From NCBI GenBank assembly GCA_039105265.1, contig JAPFFF010000005.1:6557501-6621500 (forward strand): DNA of 64,000 bases, in the 5' to 3' direction. Shown piece by piece: positions 58,865 to 64,000 of this stretch (position 1 is the stretch's first letter; the number at the start of each line of letters is the position of its first letter). Origin of the DNA: Tritrichomonas musculus. Taxonomy: Eukaryota; Parabasalia; Tritrichomonadida; Tritrichomonadidae. The position numbers and the translations under genes are program-made. Below the pieces are notes generated by a model. The model was not told the origin of the DNA. It worked only from the letters and a program-made list of their open reading frames with translations, and did not search any database.

Positions 58865-59227
58865 TTAAACATTTTGTGAGACTTTTTTGGTATTTCTTAG
58901 AGCTTTAACACTTGTGTATTCTGTATTATCGAGCATTAGCGTTTTTCTTTTCTCTCTTTCTTCACGTTCTGTTTCTTCAGGTTTTTCATTTTCAATTAAC
59001 TGACGAATAAATTCTGGTCCAATAAATGTTCTTGGAACAGATTCATGTAACTGCTGCAAATCAGGCGAAAATAAATTTTCTTCAACCATATCGTAAATTT
59101 TTTGTCGACGAATTAACCTATTAGGATAAGGAGGGGCTATTTCTGGCATATTAGCTTCAGCTTTTGCATGGACGCCATCAACATACCCATCAATTACATC
59201 AAGCCTTCTATTGAGTTCTTGCAACAT
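58865..59227 (-). CDS. small helical protein, unrecognised
   Basis: A 120-residue protein, MLQELNRRLDVIDGYVDGVH. Two amphipathic helices flank a Pro/Tyr segment (EIAPPYPNRLIRRQKIYDMV), then PRTFIGPEFIRQLIENEK, then a charged tail (ERKKRT-type). The dense aromatic and Pro motif suggests a conserved short peptide that binds microtubules or a complex, as in small axonemal proteins. I cannot name it. It converges on the coiled-coil gene, with 193 bases between stops. Confidence 0.6.
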   Translation of the reverse strand: MLQELNRRLDVIDGYVDGVHAKAEANMPEIAPPYPNRLIRRQKIYDMVEENLFSPDLQQLHESVPRTFIGPEFIRQLIENEKPEETEREEREKRKTLMLDNTEYTSVKALRNTKKVSQNV

Positions 59228-60550
59228 TTAAAATTAAAATTTTTTAAAAATTTTGTTTAACGCATTCTTTCAATTTGCAAAAAAAAAAGAAAAATGTAGT
59301 AATTGTTAACCAAGGGAGATATTTATAATTTTTCATAACGTATATTTTATAATAACCATTTGCATAATTGGTGAAAATGCTCAGCTATTCAATATTCATC
59401 AGCTTATAGAATCTGCAAGTTACAGATAGATTTTGTATTTTTTGAATTATTCAAAAGCAATTTTTTTTTTGGAATATCTTTTTCAATAGATGCCTTATTT
59501 TGGGTATATGAAAAAAACACTATTTTCAATATTTATTTATGCATTATTATTCTACTCATGATAATATAAAAAATATATCAATTTCATATTTGGCAAAAAT
59601 TTCTACTTTTTTTCGAGTCACCTTCCATCGTGAAAAAATTGAATGTGCTTAATCTGGATAATGACCTATGCCGATCATGATTTTAACAATATAAAATTCG
59701 TAAATATTTTGTTTTTGATTAAAATCATGCTCATATTATTTTTATAACCAATATTGCAAATTCATTAATTATTTACTAGTTACATACTATTAAATAAATG
59801 TAAATTTTAATTCATTTAAAATGAATATTATTTTATCTTTTTTTATTAAGATAAAATTATTTTATTTTCCTTTGAAAAAGTGGGGCAGAAAAATACGATA
59901 ACCCTTTTTTTTTGAATTCTATAAAATTTCATTATATCACACAATTAATACATATATATATGATTTTACAATCAAATATATTTATATTTTAGAAAAAAAT
60001 ATATTTAAATTTAATATTTCAAAAGATAATTATGCTTTTTTTTTTTTGAATAATTTTATCCCAAAAAATTATTTTGTGATCTGATTTGATTCAAATCAAA
60101 AGTTTCGATTATATGAACGATAGATAGAATCAATAAATAATAAAATGCTTTATTTCATTATCGTTTTTAAAAATAAAACAACTAAAAATGTTTCAACCTT
60201 ATAGAATTTATAATAAAAACAGATTTGAAAAATAATACTTACTTATTCATTATTTAATATGATATTGGCGTTTTAAATTTAACGAATATCATAATTTTTT
60301 TCAAATGTATTCAAAAAGCAATTTTGATTCTTATTTTTAAAAGAAATGTAAAATTTGAAAACTTTAACTTACAACGATTATTCTTTTTTTAATCAAGATT
60401 GATTAAATCAATATATGAATTCTTTATTGAAAATCATCTTTGTATATTCAGAAAAAATATTATTATTTAGATTTTCATCAATATTATATAGTTTCAGATC
60501 ATATTTTGAATACCTCATTTAATTTTTTGAATTGCTTTTATCTCAATTAT
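59228..60550. other. intergenic A+T-rich region
   Basis: About 1.3 kb without a supported gene. At 59875-59905 lies a copy of the dispersed motif also found at 10002-10032. Confidence 0.5.
59875..59905 (+). repeat. second copy of the dispersed AAAAAGTGG-type motif
   Basis: AAAAAGTGG, three variable bases, AGAAAAATACGAT, then CCCT, matching 10002-10032 at 27 of 31 positions in the same orientation. The inverted arm found at 10043-10052 is not present here. Confidence 0.5.
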
Positions 60551-60555
60551 TCATT
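60551..60555 (+). promoter_or_regulatory. candidate initiator TCATT
   Basis: TCATT lies 15 bases upstream of the ATG at 60566, matching TCAYW at a normal distance. It supports this ATG over the upstream in-frame start at 60440. Confidence 0.4.
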
Positions 60556-60565
60556 TTCGAATCAT

Positions 60566-61891
60566 ATGCTTCCAATACTAGAAACTCAGAGTCAAAAAAG
60601 CTTTGTGGAAGCTTCGTATCCACATAACTCCGACATACATAACAAATTAGATGACGACATGAAGTCCATCGTTAACTCAATTGATGCTAATACCAATAGA
60701 AATGCTTTGACTAATCTAAATAGGAAAGATTTGTTTCAATATTTTGCTAACCACATTTCTGACTTTATTGACTTGGCATTAAATGATACTAAATCCCTTT
60801 ATAGTAAGAAAGCTTTTCTTATTCTTAGCAATGGCCCACCTATTGTTACCGATGCAATAACCAAAGATTTCACTTTTTTCTTAAAAGTTACAGAATTACT
60901 TCAAAATCCATCAAATGAAATTGACCCTTGTGCTATTAGCAGAATAGCCATAATTTTTCAAAGTATCATTTTTAAAAGTGAACAATTTTCAATTGATTCA
61001 ATTGGTTTTCTTACACAATTACTACCTTATATTGAAGAAAATGCAGTTTTTGAGTTATTCCATACAATTTTTACAACAAAAAAGCAACTTAAAAACATGC
61101 AAAACCTTCTTTCCACAATAAATATAGATGCTTTCATTTTAGATGAATTAGAAAACTCATCCGTCAATACTTCATATTCAGGTTTCTTTTCTTATTTAAA
61201 GGTCTACAACTTACTAAAAATAATAAGTGATGGACTGAAAAATAAAATCCTCCAAAAGTCATTTCAAAATATGCGTGTTTTAGGTATACTTTCACATTTA
61301 TTGAAAGAAGTCAAAGAGTCACTTTTACTAAATGAAATTTGGGCTTCAATTGCTCTTATTTCTGATTCCAACCTTGTTGTAAAAATGAAAGATATTTTTG
61401 CTGAAGCAATGAAAGTTATTTCACAACAATTCGACACACTTCATCCATACCACATTTATATTTTTGACTTTTTATCAGTTGTTGTGGATAAAAATGCTTC
61501 AATGTTTTCAGCTGGCCAAAAGAAACAAATTTGCCAAATATTTCAAAATCTCTGCTTAAGGTTTTCAAACTCCACTCATCTGCTTTCTTCAATGTTTAAT
61601 TTTATTCGAAAATCACTTCATACGAGAGAATTTGCACAAAGAGTACTTGATTCTTACATAACTTTCCTCATTGAACTTGGAAGAAGTGAAAAAAGAACGG
61701 CAGCAGCAGCAAATGCTCTCATCTTTCTAGCGGATCTTGACCAAATGAAGTCATCAAGCTATATGATTAGCAAATCCTTAACAAGTAATCGGAAATATAT
61801 ACTGTTTTATAATTCTTTCTTTAAGAATTATTTGGACAACCTACCAAAGCCATATGGCGGAAATGTTCAAAGGTACTCGCTTGCAAAGTAA
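60566..61891 (+). CDS. helical-solenoid protein, unrecognised
   Basis: I start at MLPILETQSQKSF (60566) because of the initiator and because the 42 upstream codons are Tyr/Phe/Asn-rich spacer. The 441-residue product is almost entirely alpha-helical, with repeated hydrophobic pairs (FLILSNGPPIVTDAITKDFTF; FLTQLLPYIEENAVFELFHT; FLSVVVDKNASMFSAGQKKQ), suggesting an armadillo/HEAT-type solenoid. The C-terminus, YLDNLPKPYGGNVQRYSLAK, is less regular. There are no membrane or catalytic motifs. A scaffold or regulatory subunit is likely, but the family is unknown. Confidence 0.6.
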   Translation: MLPILETQSQKSFVEASYPHNSDIHNKLDDDMKSIVNSIDANTNRNALTNLNRKDLFQYFANHISDFIDLALNDTKSLYSKKAFLILSNGPPIVTDAITKDFTFFLKVTELLQNPSNEIDPCAISRIAIIFQSIIFKSEQFSIDSIGFLTQLLPYIEENAVFELFHTIFTTKKQLKNMQNLLSTINIDAFILDELENSSVNTSYSGFFSYLKVYNLLKIISDGLKNKILQKSFQNMRVLGILSHLLKEVKESLLLNEIWASIALISDSNLVVKMKDIFAEAMKVISQQFDTLHPYHIYIFDFLSVVVDKNASMFSAGQKKQICQIFQNLCLRFSNSTHLLSSMFNFIRKSLHTREFAQRVLDSYITFLIELGRSEKRTAAAANALIFLADLDQMKSSSYMISKSLTSNRKYILFYNSFFKNYLDNLPKPYGGNVQRYSLAK

Positions 61892-62020
61892 ATCAATATT
61901 ACATTTTGTTCAAACAAGCGGCTTAAACTTTCTTTTTCTGTTTTTTAAACATCCTATCCCTGTAATTTATTTTTTCACCATTTTTCACAATTCAAAAAAA
62001 CGTTTTTTTATTTTTAAAAA

Positions 62021-62320
62021 ATGCAAAATATCGACGAGCTACTTATCAAACAAAGAGATTTAATTATTCAAATGGATAAACACCACCAGCGCCAAATAAA
62101 TTCGCTGCATGAAAGGATTTCTCGTGTTGAAAGTCAAATACAAATGATTAATAATTCAAACACTGAAAATAATGAGCGTGTCCAACTTTCTAAAGATGAT
62201 CATGCTCAAAGGTCAAATATAGAAATGAGTAAAGGCTTATTATCTCCAAGTCAATCCTACGCCACCCCTTCAGCTTCACAAGACAAACTACCCAAATTAA
62301 ATCCTAATTTTCCCCGTTGA
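62021..62320 (+). CDS. small coiled-coil protein, 99 aa
   Basis: Residues 1-50 form a coiled coil (QRDLIIQMDKHHQRQINSLH; ERISRVESQIQMI); the rest is Ser/Asn/Pro rich. It starts 130 bases after the preceding stop, with TCACA and TCACC initiator-like matches in between. A frame of this length with ordered heptads is more than chance, but it remains a tentative gene. Confidence 0.5.
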   Translation: MQNIDELLIKQRDLIIQMDKHHQRQINSLHERISRVESQIQMINNSNTENNERVQLSKDDHAQRSNIEMSKGLLSPSQSYATPSASQDKLPKLNPNFPR

Positions 62321-62654
62321 ACATAGTTTTAGATATCCTAATTTCATTAGAACCTTCATTTTGTTTGATACAATTTTAAATAGAAAAAATAACTAGAGTA
62401 ATTTAAATTTTTTTGCACTCTTTTTTTATTCTAGTTCCAGAATCAAACACAATGATAAAAGAAATTAAAATCAAATGAAAATAAACATATTGAGATTTAA
62501 TAAAAACAAAGAAATTTATTTATATAACAAAAAAATAAAAATACATTATTCTATAATTAAAAATACTTCCTAGCATTAAATCTTACAAATCTATATTATT
62601 TTTCAAAGATAAAAATTATCAACTAATAACTCTTTGAATGCGAACTAAGAGTTA
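62321..62654. other. convergent intergenic spacer
   Basis: About 330 A+T-rich bases between two genes that converge. It holds the 3' ends of both and no other feature that I can see. Confidence 0.4.
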
Positions 62655-64000
62655 TTAAATATCTTCTGGAGGCAAAAGATCAGATATCTGAATAATCTTA
62701 TCTTTCAGTTCTAAGTACTTATTTTTTAATTCAATCATATCCATTAAATCAAAGTCTATATAGATTCTTCCCCATGAACCATTTAGTACACAGTCATGCG
62801 ATCTTTGAGCTGCTTTTCCACAAACCAAGCCAACAGTATTATTACCGCATAAGCTAATAACTTTTCCAATAGAATGAATGACTGAAACAATCACATGCGA
62901 AAAGTTTGAGTCTTTAGGTTTTTCAAGAGTTGAATCTTCTTGTTTAGTTGGCTCAATTGGCGGTTGTAATGGCGATATCGAAAAATGAGGATTATGATTC
63001 GATGGAACGTTTAAATTTAACACTCCACTAAACTCAGAGCTTGAAGATTTAGTTAAGGGAACATTTGAATTTAACTTTTGATTCTCGTCTGGATTTACTT
63101 TTTGCTGATCATTTAAATTTTGAATCAAAGGAGGTTTCGAGTTAAATAAAGGAGAAAAAGGAGTTTTGTTATCAATATTAAAACTCGAAAAAGTATTTTT
63201 CTGAGCAGGCTGGATTGGGTTTGAATTCAAAATCGGAGGCGGTTTAAACTGATTGAAAGAAAACATTTTTCCAGGAAATGATGTTCTTACTGGTTGAACC
63301 TTTGGAGGAGGTAGCTCGTTAATTTCTTTCATGAATTGATAAATAAATTTGATTATTAACTTGAAATCACAGTCGGAATAGGCAAAGCCATTATAAAAAG
63401 AAGGGCCACATGAAACTCTGACCAAACAAGGGCACTTTCCCTCACAATTACTATATATCTCAAATATTTTATCTGTATTTACAACATCTGCATCAATTCT
63501 AATTTCAAGAGATATCATATCAAGAGCTATTGGCAGCGATATTTTGTTTATACGGGTCTGTTTAATTAAATTTTTGCATTTTTCTTCAATTTTTCTGATT
63601 TCCGTTACATCGTTGAATAAAATCATTGATAACTCATCGTCATCTAAATCCTCATGATTGTTCCTTAAGTTGGTGCTGATATGAGTATGCCTATGAATAG
63701 TACTATTTTGTCGAGAGCGTCTTCTATTTCCGTTATTATTATATCTGTAATTATCATTATTATTATTATTATTATTATTGCTATTATTATTATCGTTATT
63801 ATTGTTATTGTTATTATTGTTATTATTATTACTACTACTTAAACTGAAATTATCATTATTATTACTAAATCTATAATTATTATTGTCATTGTTGCTAGTT
63901 CCGTCATTGTTGTTGTTATTGTTGAAACTATCATTGCTGTTATTATATTTAAGATTATTGCCATTGTTATTGTTTATATTATTATTAGCATATCCGAAAT
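62655..64000 (-). CDS. Asn-rich protein, 5' end beyond the window
   Basis: The frame is open from the stop at 62655 to the right edge, so the first internal ATG (63626) is probably not the start. The part seen has at least 448 residues: an Asn/Asp/Ser-rich N-terminal tract (encoded at about 63735-64000), a basic stretch (QNSTIHRHTHIS), an ordered domain (IRKIEEKCKNLIKQTRINKI...EIYSNCEGKCPCLVRVSCG), a long Pro/Asn/Ser linker, and a C-terminal domain (FSHVIVSVIHSIGKVISLCG...GLVCGKAAQRSHDCVLNGSW). The paired Cys residues (C-x3-C-x-C) could bind metal. The family is not recognised. Confidence 0.6.
   Translation of the reverse strand, partial: FGYANNNINNNNGNNLKYNNSNDSFNNNNNNDGTSNNDNNNYRFSNNNDNFSLSSSNNNNNNNNNNNNDNNNSNNNNNNNNDNYRYNNNGNRRRSRQNSTIHRHTHISTNLRNNHEDLDDDELSMILFNDVTEIRKIEEKCKNLIKQTRINKISLPIALDMISLEIRIDADVVNTDKIFEIYSNCEGKCPCLVRVSCGPSFYNGFAYSDCDFKLIIKFIYQFMKEINELPPPKVQPVRTSFPGKMFSFNQFKPPPILNSNPIQPAQKNTFSSFNIDNKTPFSPLFNSKPPLIQNLNDQQKVNPDENQKLNSNVPLTKSSSSEFSGVLNLNVPSNHNPHFSISPLQPPIEPTKQEDSTLEKPKDSNFSHVIVSVIHSIGKVISLCGNNTVGLVCGKAAQRSHDCVLNGSWGRIYIDFDLMDMIELKNKYLELKDKIIQISDLLPPEDI
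63735..64000 (-). repeat. (ATT)n/(AAT)n codon repeat coding poly-Asn
   Basis: An imperfect triplet repeat, mostly ATT on plus and AAT on minus, coding a long poly-Asn tract with Ser, Asp and Gly interruptions. It runs into the right edge. Length variation by slippage is expected. Confidence 0.8.

Overview
The window reads as nuclear DNA of a parabasalid flagellate, most like Tritrichomonas or a close relative. It is very A+T rich, its genes are single uninterrupted frames on both strands, and all three standard stop codons are used. It mixes flagellar axoneme proteins (CCDC40-like, LRRC71-like), a WNK-type kinase, eIF3i, ubiquilin, a PTB-like RNA-binding protein and a MYST acetyltransferase. 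It also holds a decayed DUF3447/BspA-type gene and a Maverick/Polinton element, both typical of trichomonads. The species is an inference from gene content only.

Layout. 1-20.5 kb is host DNA: CCDC40-like, a small acidic protein, a WNK-like kinase, a TRIC-like channel and two unrecognised proteins. A broken DUF3447 + leucine-rich-repeat gene with a homogenised 72-bp repeat array follows at 11.2-13.2 kb, then 2.4 kb of empty A+T-rich DNA, then eIF3i, LRRC71-like and ubiquilin. From 20.5 to 43.8 kb lies a nested repeat region. Two short palindromes are followed by a decayed repetitive gene of unknown class (21.2-22.5 and 42.8-43.8 kb), which is split by a 20.3-kb Polinton (22492-42822). 43.8-64 kb returns to host DNA: His-rich and Asn-rich proteins, a PTB-like protein, a 1191-residue coiled-coil protein, a membrane-anchored DUF2804 protein diverging from a MYST acetyltransferase, more coiled-coil and helical proteins, and an Asn-rich gene running off the right edge.

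The Polinton has identical ends of about 0.7 kb that each carry the same small gene. It encodes an integrase, packaging ATPase, major capsid candidate, minor capsid candidate, a very large fibre-like protein, two HNH endonucleases, a bZIP-like protein and several small proteins. Its genes read open and its ends match, so it looks young. I see no full polymerase catalytic region or maturation protease, so I treat it as an incomplete copy.

The most unusual signal is the non-coding block between the two HNH genes (34408-35237). It contains a tRNA-like unit with A-box, B-box and T-run, then two copies of a 49-nt conserved core, each closed by a perfect 9-bp helix of different sequence, then a 99-nt hairpin with 15-bp arms. 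The changed-but-still-paired helices are what a selected RNA structure would produce.
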